From Chlorops oryzae (Eukaryota; Arthropoda; Insecta; Diptera; Chloropidae): DNA of 64,000 nt. Shown piece by piece: positions 1-8,735 of this stretch. The position numbers were made by a program, and so were the translations under genes. The number at the start of each line of letters is the position of its first letter. Position 1 is the first letter of the stretch. Below the pieces are notes generated by a model that saw only the letters and a list, made by a program, of their open reading frames with translations, was not told the origin of the DNA and ran no database searches. Where the stretch lies: assembly GCA_020466095.1 (NCBI GenBank), contig CM035807.1:65281050-65345049 (forward strand), given 5' to 3'.

Positions 1-2
1 GC

Positions 3-158
3 CATCAGAGAATGCCTAATGCGAACAACCAAATACAATGCTTCATGTGCAAAGAAGTAGGCCATATAGCCCGAAATTGCCCACAACAGACGCAGCGTAG
101 CCAGACAATCCCCGCACCTAACACGGGAAACGCCCAGCGGCCCAGTCTCGGCCGGTAG
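3..158 (+). CDS. gag: gag C-terminus with CCHC zinc knuckle (partial)
   Basis: Reading from base 3 gives an open frame to the TAG at 156-158. It contains one CX2CX4HX4C knuckle (CFMCKEVGHIARNC, codons starting at 39), the nucleocapsid motif that binds genomic RNA in retroelement gag proteins. The tail after the knuckle is short and rich in Q, P and N. Matrix and capsid parts are outside the window. The pol frame opens 37 bases before this stop, in the -1 register. Confidence 0.85.
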   Translation, partial: HQRMPNANNQIQCFMCKEVGHIARNCPQQTQRSQTIPAPNTGNAQRPSLGR

Positions 159-3100
159 ACTGGAGTGCCCAAAAAGAAGTTTTAGAACGGCAAAACCCTG
201 CCCTGGGGAACAGCCACAAACCAGGGGCAGGAGGAGGGGGAGAGCCAGGATGCAAAGAAGATCCTTTGAAATGCCTAGGCGCAGAACGACTGGAGGAGCC
301 AGAGGGCCAAGAAGTGCCTTTGGACAGTCTGGGAAAAAGAAATCGATTACCAAAATGGGGAAAATCGAGAAGAGAAATTCCGACGGAGGAAATAGAAAAG
401 GAGATAAAGGAGAAAATGCTTATAGACATTGGTCAGGAGACTAATGCAATGAAACCAAGGAAAAAGGGCAAACGAGTGACTTTTAAGAGCACGGTCAAAG
501 TGTTTGTATACCCAATATGCAAGATGGAAGCTACGAAGACAAAGGAAAGATTGGAAAAATGGAAAGAAAACGCAAGACTATTGAAAAGGTTGTATATCAA
601 TGCATGGCTGATGTTTTTCTTTTTTCTAAGCGAGTTTTTCCAATTCACGAAACAATTTTTGGCGGGTGAACCCAATGGGCCAAAAGGAGATGAATGCGTT
701 GAATTATCCTGCGAGCAGGCTATCAACGACGGAATCGAAAGGGTAGAAGAACCGAATTGGATCGCTGCAACTGCGACTCGAGAGGACGATGCGTACATCG
801 AAATACCCTGTAGCCAGGCTATCGACGGCAGCATCACCCTATTGATCGATTCAGGGGCAGAGGCAAGTCTGGTTAAAAGAGAGGTGCTGATGGAAGACGT
901 TCCGATAAACCGAAAGGATACGAAGTCCTTGAGAGGGGCATTTGGAGGAAATTCGACTACGATTGGATCAATAAAATTGAAGCACAAGGCAATTCCAGCA
1001 TTGGAGATGGTGATGCACGTGGTGCCACGGAATAGCAGCCTGCCAGCAGATGGACTCCTGGGGAGAGACATGCTCTGGAACAGGACTATACTAGATTCCA
1101 TCAGAAAGGAGTTGACCTTCAAAGAAAAAGGTAATCTGGTAGCCACAATGCCTCTAAGGATAAGAGGAGAGAAAATCTATACCGCAGAGACGATTAGAAT
1201 CCCACCAAGATCCACGAGGATAGTACGAATAAATACAGGACTACTCACGGAGGAAGTAGTCGTGCAGAAAAAACTGTTAGAAGAACATATTTATATTGGA
1301 GAAAGCCTCACGAAACCCAAAAATGGTATTGGGTTCGTTACAATACTGAACGCATCGGAAAAGGACACCGAAATAAAAGAAGGAATGGAGGTAAAATATT
1401 CGTTATTGAAGGAGTACGAAATTTTGAGCATTTCAGAAATAAATGCACCGAGTAATAGTCAAGCTGACGAAAGGAAGAATATGCTAATCAATTCCCTAAA
1501 ATTAGAGGAGAATTTGAATGAAGAAGAAAGACAGTCCATAATTGCAATTTGCAAGGACTATTCCGATGTATTTCATCTAAAGGGCGATAAACTGAGTTTT
1601 ACAAATGTGCTCAAACATGAAATCACCACGGAAGCAGGAAAGGCACCGATCAATATAAGACAGTATCGCTTGCCGGAAGCACACAAGGAGGAAATAAATA
1701 AACAGGTAGGAGAAATGCTGGAACAAGGGATAATTGCTCCAAGCAAGTCACCATGGAACGCACCGATTATCCTAGTGCCGAAAAAGGCAGGTACAGACGG
1801 GAAAAAGAAATGGCGACTGGTGGTGGATTTCCGCCAACTAAATGAAATTACGGTGAAACAGGTATTCCCGATACCACGAATTGACGAAATCCTCGACCAA
1901 CTGGGTTGCAGTCGATATTTTACAACCTTGGATCTGGCGAGTGGATACCACCAAGTATTGGTAGATGAGCCAGCTAGAGGTAAAACAGCTTTCAGCACGG
2001 GTTTAGGACACTATGAATTCGTGCGAATGCCATTTGGACTCTCAGGAGCGCCAGCCACGTTTCAACGGATCATGAACAGTGTCCTGACTGGGCTACAAGG
2101 AGTCGACTGTTTCGTCTACCTGGACGATATAGTAATTTACGGGAGCAACCTGGAGCAACACGAACTAAGACTCCGAAAAGTACTGCAAGCTCTACGGGAG
2201 AATAGGCTAAAGATCCAAACGGAAAAATGTCAATTTTTACGAAAGGAGGTAGTTTACTTGGGACATAAGTGTTCCGACCAAGGTGTGCGACCAGATCCTG
2301 GGAAAGTAGAATGCGTGGAAAAATTCCCAATTCCAAAAAACAAAAAGGAATTGCAGGCTTTCCTAGGATTGGCGAATTATTACAGAAAATTCATACCGAA
2401 CGCAGCCAACCTTTTAATGCCACTAACATCACTATTGAAAAAGGACAGTGAATTTACGTGGACGAATGATTGCGAAAACGCGGTGGAGAAAATTAAAACT
2501 GCAATTACAAACCCACCACTATTGAAGTACGCGGATTTTTCTAAGCCATTCTTGCTAACAACGGATGCAAGCAACGAAGCGCTAGGAGCGGTACTTTCGC
2601 AAGGCGAGCCGGGCGACGACCAACCAATTGCGTTTGCAAGCCGAGCCTTGAGTGCAACAGAAAGAAGATACTCTACCATCGAAAAGGAATTCTTAGCCAT
2701 TGTGTGGGCGGCCAAAAATTTTCGTTGCTACCTTTTAGGGCGGCCATTTACAGTTTACACAGACCACAAGCCCCTAAAGGGTATAGCAAACTTAAAGGAT
2801 CAGACATCCCGATTGGCCAGATTCCGCCATAAGCTCTCGGAATTTGATTTCGAAATCTGTTACAAGGCTGGGAAATATAATTTAAACGCAGACGCATTGA
2901 GCCGATTACCATATGAAAATAATCTGGTCGCAGTAGTGACAAGAGCACAAACACAGTCCAAAATAGAGCAGAGCCATGAAAATACGGAGACAAATAAAAG
3001 CAAAGATGAATCGGAAGATACAAATCCCACAGATCACCCAGAGACAGAGGATTTAGCAGAATTTTTAACACAGAGAAAAGACATCGAAGAGGTGCTTAAA

Positions 3101-4132
3101 AATTTTCACGATGGGCCATTAGGAGGTCACAAAGGAGCTTTAAAAACATATTTCCGCATTCGACGACAGTACAAGTGGAACGGCATGCAGAGGGAGATTC
3201 GAAATTATATAAAAAACTGCGAGAAATGCCAGCGGAATAAATGCTCAAAAGTAGAAAGAATGCCCATGGTACTCACAGACATAGCTCATGGCCCCTTCTA
3301 CAAAGTTTATATGGATATGGTAGGCCCCCTACCGGAAACATCGAGAGGAAACAAATACATTTTAACATTCATAGACGATTTTTCAAAATTTTTCATCTGC
3401 ACAGCTATTCCGGATGCAGAAGCGGCAACAGTGGCAAAATCTTTTTTCAACGAGATAATATCAAAGTTTCAGATACCAAAGGTTTTAATCACGGATAACG
3501 GCACAAACTTTACATCGAAATTATTTAAGGAAGTTTGCAAAATTCTGGGAATCAAGAAATCCCAAACGTCACCATACCACCCCCAAGCCAATGGTGCTCT
3601 TGAAAGGAGTCACCGACCTCTTGCGGAATTTCTCCGAAATTTCGTCAAGGAGGATGGCACAAATTGGGATGAATGGCTGCACCACGCTATGCACGTGCAT
3701 AACAACACAGTACATTCATCCACAAAACAAACACCTTGCAAAATTATTTTTGGATTTGAAGCCGACATTCCACTCAACTTAAAAAGAAAACCGGAGCCAC
3801 TGTACAACACAGACGATTTTCCAAAAATATTAAAATATCAAATCCAGCGCACCCATCAGTTAGTACGAGAAAACCAAAAAATAGCTAAAGAGAAATCAAA
3901 ACGTTACTACGATAAGGGCTCGAAAGTAAGAGAATTTCAGACGGGAGACAAGGTGTGGCTAAAGAACCAAAACCGAAAAAATAAATTCTCACCCATTTGG
4001 GAAGGCCCTTATTCGATTGTATCAATTCCAACGCCGGTGAATGTAAAATTGAAAATCAAAGGAAAAGAAAAAACATTCCACAAAAACTTAATAAAGCGTC
4101 ATCATCAAAAAGAACAACAAACAAAACAATAA
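122..4132 (+). CDS. pol: pol polyprotein: protease, reverse transcriptase, RNase H, integrase
   Basis: The frame is open from 122 to the TAA at 4130-4132 with no internal stop. The codon at 266 is TTG rather than ATG, consistent with expression by -1 frameshifting from gag. Domains in order: retropepsin with DSG at about 848 (LIDSGAEASLV); reverse transcriptase with LDLASGYHQ and the catalytic YLDDIVIY near 2115; RNase H with TTDAS near 2560 and YTDHKPL near 2757; integrase with an HHCC zinc finger near 3110-3240, a D-D-E core (MDMVGPLP, TDNGTNF, GALERSH) and a C-terminal GPY/F module (WEGPYSIV) near 4000. All catalytic residues I can locate are present. It copies and integrates the element. 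The chromodomain found in some Ty3/gypsy lineages is absent. Confidence 0.95.
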   Translation, partial: HGKRPAAQSRPVDWSAQKEVLERQNPALGNSHKPGAGGGGEPGCKEDPLKCLGAERLEEPEGQEVPLDSLGKRNRLPKWGKSRREIPTEEIEKEIKEKMLIDIGQETNAMKPRKKGKRVTFKSTVKVFVYPICKMEATKTKERLEKWKENARLLKRLYINAWLMFFFFLSEFFQFTKQFLAGEPNGPKGDECVELSCEQAINDGIERVEEPNWIAATATREDDAYIEIPCSQAIDGSITLLIDSGAEASLVKREVLMEDVPINRKDTKSLRGAFGGNSTTIGSIKLKHKAIPALEMVMHVVPRNSSLPADGLLGRDMLWNRTILDSIRKELTFKEKGNLVATMPLRIRGEKIYTAETIRIPPRSTRIVRINTGLLTEEVVVQKKLLEEHIYIGESLTKPKNGIGFVTILNASEKDTEIKEGMEVKYSLLKEYEILSISEINAPSNSQADERKNMLINSLKLEENLNEEERQSIIAICKDYSDVFHLKGDKLSFTNVLKHEITTEAGKAPINIRQYRLPEAHKEEINKQVGEMLEQGIIAPSKSPWNAPIILVPKKAGTDGKKKWRLVVDFRQLNEITVKQVFPIPRIDEILDQLGCSRYFTTLDLASGYHQVLVDEPARGKTAFSTGLGHYEFVRMPFGLSGAPATFQRIMNSVLTGLQGVDCFVYLDDIVIYGSNLEQHELRLRKVLQALRENRLKIQTEKCQFLRKEVVYLGHKCSDQGVRPDPGKVECVEKFPIPKNKKELQAFLGLANYYRKFIPNAANLLMPLTSLLKKDSEFTWTNDCENAVEKIKTAITNPPLLKYADFSKPFLLTTDASNEALGAVLSQGEPGDDQPIAFASRALSATERRYSTIEKEFLAIVWAAKNFRCYLLGRPFTVYTDHKPLKGIANLKDQTSRLARFRHKLSEFDFEICYKAGKYNLNADALSRLPYENNLVAVVTRAQTQSKIEQSHENTETNKSKDESEDTNPTDHPETEDLAEFLTQRKDIEEVLKNFHDGPLGGHKGALKTYFRIRRQYKWNGMQREIRNYIKNCEKCQRNKCSKVERMPMVLTDIAHGPFYKVYMDMVGPLPETSRGNKYILTFIDDFSKFFICTAIPDAEAATVAKSFFNEIISKFQIPKVLITDNGTNFTSKLFKEVCKILGIKKSQTSPYHPQANGALERSHRPLAEFLRNFVKEDGTNWDEWLHHAMHVHNNTVHSSTKQTPCKIIFGFEADIPLNLKRKPEPLYNTDDFPKILKYQIQRTHQLVRENQKIAKEKSKRYYDKGSKVREFQTGDKVWLKNQNRKNKFSPIWEGPYSIVSIPTPVNVKLKIKGKEKTFHKNLIKRHHQKEQQTKQ
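125..163 (+). promoter_or_regulatory. -1 ribosomal frameshift signal between gag and pol
   Basis: The heptamer GGGAAAC lies at 125-131 and is read G GGA AAC in the gag frame, a classical X XXY YYZ slippery site. Ten bases later a perfect 7-bp stem (CCAGTCT 142-148 with AGACTGG 157-163) closes an 8-base loop. The pol frame is open from 122, just after a TAA at 119-121, and gag stops at 156-158, so slippage must occur within exactly this interval. The heptamer, spacing, stem and overlap all agree. Confidence 0.85.
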
Positions 4133-4475
4133 CACGTGCCTTACGGCGACAAAACAAAAAGAATATAAGTAATGCAATTTTTTTTAACGAACAAAAAATA
4201 TAATAATAGCACACGTTTAAAATACAATAACCTAAAGCACCGAAATATGTAATATGCCAACCAAGGCGTTTACGAGAAATGGGAATTCCTAAAGAAAAGG
4301 AAAAGAAAAAATTTTGTTTTATGCATGCACTTCACAATACCATTCAATCGGAATCGAACTCCCGTCAGCTGAAAATATCTTCAAATCGATACAAATCGCA
4401 ACCACTCAGTATATGCCGTAAAGCAAACATTTAAACCATCAAAAGTAACATACACGCAAGGTCGAGCGGAAAACG
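4133..4475 (+). other. A/T-rich spacer between pol and the protease ORF
   Basis: These 343 bases have no ORF of note. They probably hold the acceptor for a spliced message that places the protease ORF first. CGTCAG at about 4365-4370 is one weak candidate acceptor. Confidence 0.4.
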
Positions 4476-5291
4476 ATGTCTAGCAGAAATTGGAAAATGA
4501 ATTGGAATTTAGATGAAATTAATGAGACAAATTGGCTGAACGACGATCACGTCAACTCCCTCCTGCCATGGATAATGAGTAGGGCTAACAACAAGAAGAT
4601 TCACGTATTCGACACGCACTTTTATGCATGCGCAACCTCATCGAAGGAAAAATCAGTGCCGGAACAATTACGTTTGAACGGTTTTCTAAAAAGAGTGAAC
4701 ATATTCGAGTGCGAGAGCCTGGTGATCCCAGTACACGAGAGAAACCACTGGATGCTGGCAATCGTAACATGGCCAGCGATCTACGTACTGGACTCCCTTA
4801 AGCCGCACAATGCAAAGAATATCGCAGAAAAAATAAGGTCAATTGTGCAATGGGAGGCGAAAAGAAAATGTCCAGCAGACACCACGGAGTATTCGGAAGA
4901 TGCGATGCCGCTAATATATCCGGAATGTAGCCAACAACAAAACCTAAATGATTGCGGAATATATTTGCTGCGTTTTGCGGAAAAATACCGAGACGTTGTA
5001 AGTTCAGGACGAGCCTTTTTGCCCCGAGACGCCTTCGTGGAGGAAAGTAAAATTTCAAGAAAATTTCTAGACAAGGTGGTAAAAGAACACAAGATGATTC
5101 GAATGGAGTGGAATGCGACGGAAGAAGAGCAGATATTCATACAAAACGAAATTCGAAAAATTAAAGCAAACTGCAAACCAGGAGTTCGAAAATATGGTAG
5201 AGTAGTGTATAAAAATAAAATTTATTCAGTATTTGTCTCTCGTAAAGGGGACGTTAGGTATAAGAAATTGAAATGCGCAATAGGCAACTAA
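4476..5291 (+). CDS. Ulp1/SENP-like (peptidase C48) cysteine protease carried by the retroelement
   Basis: This is a complete 271-codon ORF with a real ATG in good context (AAAACGATG). Ulp1-family landmarks appear in the right order and spacing: the substrate-binding WLND (residues 20-23), catalytic His in NHW (His91), catalytic Asp in YVLDSL (Asp106), oxyanion-hole Gln in QQQ (153-155) and catalytic Cys in NDCGIYLL (Cys160). The family removes SUMO, NEDD8 or ubiquitin-like proteins, or cleaves di-Gly precursors. The last ~70 residues, basic and aromatic (near VYKNKIYSVFVSRKGDVRY), lie outside the core and are unrecognised. It sits between pol and env in the same orientation, is free of stops, and has A-rich codon use like pol and env. 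Substrate specificity cannot be read from the sequence. An adenain-like role in processing the element's own proteins is an alternative. Confidence 0.82.
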   Translation: MSSRNWKMNWNLDEINETNWLNDDHVNSLLPWIMSRANNKKIHVFDTHFYACATSSKEKSVPEQLRLNGFLKRVNIFECESLVIPVHERNHWMLAIVTWPAIYVLDSLKPHNAKNIAEKIRSIVQWEAKRKCPADTTEYSEDAMPLIYPECSQQQNLNDCGIYLLRFAEKYRDVVSSGRAFLPRDAFVEESKISRKFLDKVVKEHKMIRMEWNATEEEQIFIQNEIRKIKANCKPGVRKYGRVVYKNKIYSVFVSRKGDVRYKKLKCAIGN

Positions 5292-5431
5292 CCAAAAATA
5301 AGAAAAGAATTTTATTTTCTTTAATAAACATGAAATCAAAATGAAGAAGGATAGCGTTTTTTTTAATGTAATAACGATTTGGCGTTAAATTGGAGGAGCC
5401 TTTGTGGAAGCGACAACGGGCGTAGAGGTGT

Positions 5432-6967
5432 GTGCAAATTCAGTTTTCTTTTTCTTTTCAGGAAAAAATAATCATCTTTGGGTTAATAACAACAGTCACC
5501 TACGGACGACTTCAAATAACGCCAGTAGACGAACAAGGAGGATTTGTTCAGATCCACATAAAAGAAACAGAAATTATAGAGGATTTCTACACCGTGCTAC
5601 ATGTGATACACCCAGCCGAAATCCTAAAGGTCATCAACACAATCAACGAGTATGTCGATACGGTGGAAATAAAAAACAGAGAACTGCTGCTGGCAGAAAT
5701 TAGAACAATCAGATCAAAAATTAGCTCCATTATACCAAGGGAGAATGATCGATCTCGAAGAGGACTTCTGAACGCGGTAGGTACGGCCGCCAACTGGCTA
5801 TTTGGCGTCATGGACGATGACGACCGGAAAGAAATCCTAGAGCACTTGACATTGGCAGACCAGAATAGCCATAACGCCATAAAAGGGTTGAACGAACAAA
5901 TATACATAAACGATTTTTTCAACGAAACAATTTCAACGATAAAAAGGACGATGGAAAAGGATCTGGGCATGGTTAACGAAGTATTCACCACCGTAAAAAG
6001 ACAAAACGACGAAATCACTAAGCACCTCCGTTATCATGACCAAATGCTAAAACTAAAAAGCATAGAAGAAAAGGTCAACATCATCCAGGACAGTATCTCA
6101 TCAGCAAAAAACGGGGTGGCGCATCCCAACATACTAACGACAGAGGAGATAGAAAGATTCAAAATGGACTATTACAAAGTAAAACTGATCAGAGTGGGAG
6201 TGATGTCATATGCAAACAAAGCACTAATAATCGCAGTAAAAATTCCAAGAAACTTCCGGAAAATAGAAGTAAAATGGTTAACCCCTCTTCCTAACCTGAG
6301 TCACAAGGAAATTATAGAAAGAGACGAACAAATCACAACAATAGATAACACAACTTACAGTTTCACGGAAAACGCGGTACGAAAGGAACTGAAAAAGAGT
6401 AGAAACTGCGTTCTTCTTAACACATGTAGACTCCAGTATAACAACAAATTCTCCATACAATACATAGACGAATCAACACTACTAATAAAAAACGCGAGGC
6501 AAACGCAGATCACACACGATTGCGACAAGCGCAACATTACACTTAACAAGAACATACTCATATCCTTCTCCAATTGCACCATAATCATTCAAAACCAAAA
6601 TTTTACGAATACGCAGATCATAATGAACGAAAAATATTTCTACCAAGAAAACGAAAACAACAATATCAAATTCAACGACACCATTAACTTCGAAGAAATT
6701 CAAATAAAAAGTGTTAAAAATCGAAAACTCATTGAAGAATTAACATTACACAGGAATATATCATATGGCATAAGCACGACGCTCGTCATAGCAGCAATAA
6801 TAGGAGTCATATTCCTGTGTGTATGTCTCCGAAACAAAAGCGTGAACATAAGAAATAGCCTGGAACTCTCAGAAAGGCAACCACAAAGAAGAACAAGTAT
6901 TCGGACACTCAATAAACAATTTAGAGAAAAAGCAGCGAGCAAAGAGCCTAACGTCAACACAAATTAA
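5432..6967 (+). CDS. env: F-type envelope glycoprotein
   Basis: The frame runs to TAA at 6965-6967. The apparent start at 5432 is GTG, and its first ten codons are the polypyrimidine tract, so true coding begins at 5462 after splicing. Residue numbers here count from 5432. A signal-peptide-like stretch (IIIFGLITTVTYG) opens the protein. A furin-type RSRR lies at residues 107-110, followed by a glycine-rich hydrophobic segment (GLLNAVGTAANWLFG) like the cleavage site and fusion peptide of errantivirus and baculovirus F proteins. Several N-X-S/T sites follow. A transmembrane helix (TLVIAAIIGVIFLCVC, ~residues 446-465) and a ~45-residue basic tail end it. In the family this protein mediates membrane fusion. 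The frame is intact apart from the leader exon lying elsewhere. Confidence 0.88.
   Translation: MQIQFSFSFQEKIIIFGLITTVTYGRLQITPVDEQGGFVQIHIKETEIIEDFYTVLHVIHPAEILKVINTINEYVDTVEIKNRELLLAEIRTIRSKISSIIPRENDRSRRGLLNAVGTAANWLFGVMDDDDRKEILEHLTLADQNSHNAIKGLNEQIYINDFFNETISTIKRTMEKDLGMVNEVFTTVKRQNDEITKHLRYHDQMLKLKSIEEKVNIIQDSISSAKNGVAHPNILTTEEIERFKMDYYKVKLIRVGVMSYANKALIIAVKIPRNFRKIEVKWLTPLPNLSHKEIIERDEQITTIDNTTYSFTENAVRKELKKSRNCVLLNTCRLQYNNKFSIQYIDESTLLIKNARQTQITHDCDKRNITLNKNILISFSNCTIIIQNQNFTNTQIIMNEKYFYQENENNNIKFNDTINFEEIQIKSVKNRKLIEELTLHRNISYGISTTLVIAAIIGVIFLCVCLRNKSVNIRNSLELSERQPQRRTSIRTLNKQFREKAASKEPNVNTN
5444..5461 (+). promoter_or_regulatory. 3' splice acceptor for the env message
   Basis: A polypyrimidine run (TTTTCTTTTTCTTTTCAG) ends in AG at 5460-5461, directly before the segment encoding a hydrophobic leader. 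The env frame has no ATG upstream of the leader, so a spliced exon must supply the start. Errantiviruses such as gypsy make env from a spliced RNA. Confidence 0.7.
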
Positions 6968-6998
6968 AAGCGTATGGAATTATTAACCAAAACATCTT

Positions 6999-7004
6999 TT
7001 TATT
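6999..7004 (-). terminator. poly(A) signal for the opposite-strand gene
   Basis: TTTATT on the plus strand is AATAAA on the minus strand, about 50 nt beyond the stop of the 88-aa ORF. A/T-rich DNA makes chance occurrence common, so this is only supporting evidence. Confidence 0.35.
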
Positions 7005-7051
7005 TAAAAAATTTTTTTTTGTTTTATATTTTTACAATTTTGTTTTACAAT

Positions 7052-7318
7052 TTAGTCCCATGATTCCAAACAGAAATGAAATTTTTTAATGTGGGAGAAG
7101 TCCTTCAGGGACACCCAACGAACTGGTGGAATAGGAATCGGACGACGGGGTATCCCTAAAAAATCGTACTTAGCATCCAAGTACGGGAGATACAACTGCG
7201 GACCCGTGGGTAACAAATGGAGAAATAGATCCATACCTCTCAATGGGGGGGGCGGGACCACGTACCGCTCCTCACGAAGATAATAATCCTCAACAGTGTA
7301 GAAATCATTAAACGTCAT
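7052..7318 (-). CDS. 88-aa opposite-strand ORF of unknown function inside the retroelement
   Basis: On the minus strand an ATG at 7318-7316 opens 88 codons ending at TAA 7054-7052. The product is rich in aromatic, acidic and proline residues (VVPPPPLRG near residue 21, IPRRPIPIPP near 56) and ends in FCLESWD. It lacks the composition of a random antisense frame in A-rich DNA. One base before the ATG is a fly-type acceptor (TTATTTCGTTTCAG), 78 nt downstream of a perfect donor GTAAGT. A minus-strand AATAAA lies at 7004-6999, about 50 nt past the stop. These features suggest a convergent transcription unit facing env. I do not recognise the protein. Whether other copies of the element keep the ORF is the key test. 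Confidence 0.55.
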   Translation of the reverse strand: MTFNDFYTVEDYYLREERYVVPPPPLRGMDLFLHLLPTGPQLYLPYLDAKYDFLGIPRRPIPIPPVRWVSLKDFSHIKKFHFCLESWD

Positions 7319-7319
7319 T

Positions 7320-7397
7320 CTGAAACGAAATAAGGTATGGAAAAAGAAACACATAAAACAATATTCACCAAAAATATATGAGAAAAATTATACTTAC
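7320..7397 (-). other. putative 78-nt intron of the opposite-strand gene
   Basis: The minus-strand donor GTAAGT (7397-7392) and acceptor CAG (ending 7320) are 78 nt apart, a typical short fly intron. The pyrimidine-rich CCTTATTTCGTTT precedes the acceptor. The upstream exon (7398 upward) has no ATG and would be 5' UTR. Confidence 0.5.
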
Positions 7398-7498
7398 TCG
7401 AACAGAGTCAATATCGAACTTAAAAGAAATCGACGAAAACGCGACTATAAATAAGAAAATTTTGGAAAATTTTTTTTTTCCTTTTTCACACAATATTT

Positions 7499-7860
7499 CG
7501 GTTAAAAAAGCATTTGCAAGCAAAACACATGCTTGAAAATGGTCAATATCCGAAATAGAATTTGCTTGCACATGGTTAATTACCGAAGAAAACTGCGTCG
7601 GTTAAAAAAGCATTTGCAAGCAAAACGCATGCCTGAAAATGGTCAATATCCGAAATAGAATTTACTTGCAATATCGGTATCGAAAAAAATATTTTTTTTC
7701 TCGATCCCAAGGGCAAACATGCAGCCACATGTGCACCCGAACCGAACAAAAAGGGTAAAGAAAAAGCATTTGCAAGCAAAAATGCTTGCTTGCACATGGT
7801 TAATTACCTAAGTAAACTGCATCGGTGGGAAAAGCAATTGCAAGCAAACCGCATGTAGAA
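7499..7860. repeat. 100-bp tandem repeat block in the 3' region of the retroelement
   Basis: Two units start with CGGTTAAAAAAGCATTTGC at 7499 and 7599, exactly 100 bp apart and nearly identical for ~75 bases. Related pieces recur at ~7764-7855 (AGCATTTGCAAGCAAA and GGTTAATTACC motifs). The block lies just upstream, on the minus strand, of the putative first exon of the opposite-strand gene. It could be a promoter, enhancer or insulator-like array. Tandem sites also occur in gypsy, but the motif here is not one I recognise. Confidence 0.85.
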
Positions 7861-8144
7861 TATTTCCAATAACGCATTGACAGAGTTTTATATTTTTGTG
7901 TGTCTTCTACACAGCGATATTTCGGCAAAATCAGCACAAAACCTCAACCTTCATTAAAGGGGGGAAGGGGTAGTAGCACGTAGCACAAGTAATATAAAGA
8001 ATCATTCACTTTACATTTCTCGACTCCAAAATATGTGAAAAGGAAGTCAGCAAAGTCTAATCAAGAATTATATAAAAAACATAAGCAAATTTTATTATAA
8101 CAAAAAAAAAAAAAAAGGGGTAAAAATATAAGTACTTTGAATCG

Positions 8145-8175
<31 letters not shown>

Positions 8176-8721
8176 AGACAGAGAAAAAATATATATAAAC
8201 ATAAGTATTTTCATTTACTACCAAATTTAAGAACATGATGTATTAGAAACTGTAAGAGTACCAAAACAAAAAATAATATGTTAACGGTATTGACTATGTA
8301 AGCATTTCGTAGAACTAGAATATTTAGCCAGTAACACTGTTTGAATTGTATCCCGGAAAAACTAAAACACTTATTCATAGAGAAGCAAGAATTCACTGAG
8401 ATATCCACCACACTGCAGCGATAAATATGGATCAAGAAGCGGCAGTATCACAGCAGCGACAAAAATTTCAGCAGCATCGGTCTATCGAACACCGCTAAGA
8501 ACATCATCAAAGTCATATGGGTGAACAGAGTCTACACGCCCACTACAACAGCAAGTTAGCAACATTTAAGCAACAACATCAACAACACGAGCCGGAATTA
8601 ATAAAAACGTATTCAGCTCGCCTCATCTGTATCATCGAGACGAAACTAAGCATGAAATATGCCTGGCTACAACAACCGAATCCTTCAGACAGAAAACTAG
8701 TCGTGATGCTCACGACTTGCC
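7861..8721 (+). other. noncoding 3' region of the retroelement with poly(A) tracts
   Basis: This stretch contains long A runs at about 8102-8116 and 8146-8174 and short Q-rich frames near 8427-8640 that are interrupted by stops. No gene is supported. Confidence 0.6.
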
Positions 8722-8735
8722 GAAGAGGGGAGGGA
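8722..8735 (+). promoter_or_regulatory. polypurine tract
   Basis: GAAGAGGGGAGGGA directly precedes the LTR. This is the position and composition expected for the plus-strand DNA primer of LTR retroelements. Confidence 0.85.

Noticed and set aside
433..1146. 237-codon minus-strand frame under pol
   Set aside because: It is a shadow of the pol frame, with no promoter, splice or domain support.
7089..7283. Plus-strand frame opposite the antisense ORF
   Set aside because: Its composition is poor and it lacks splice or poly(A) context. The minus-strand frame is longer and better supported.
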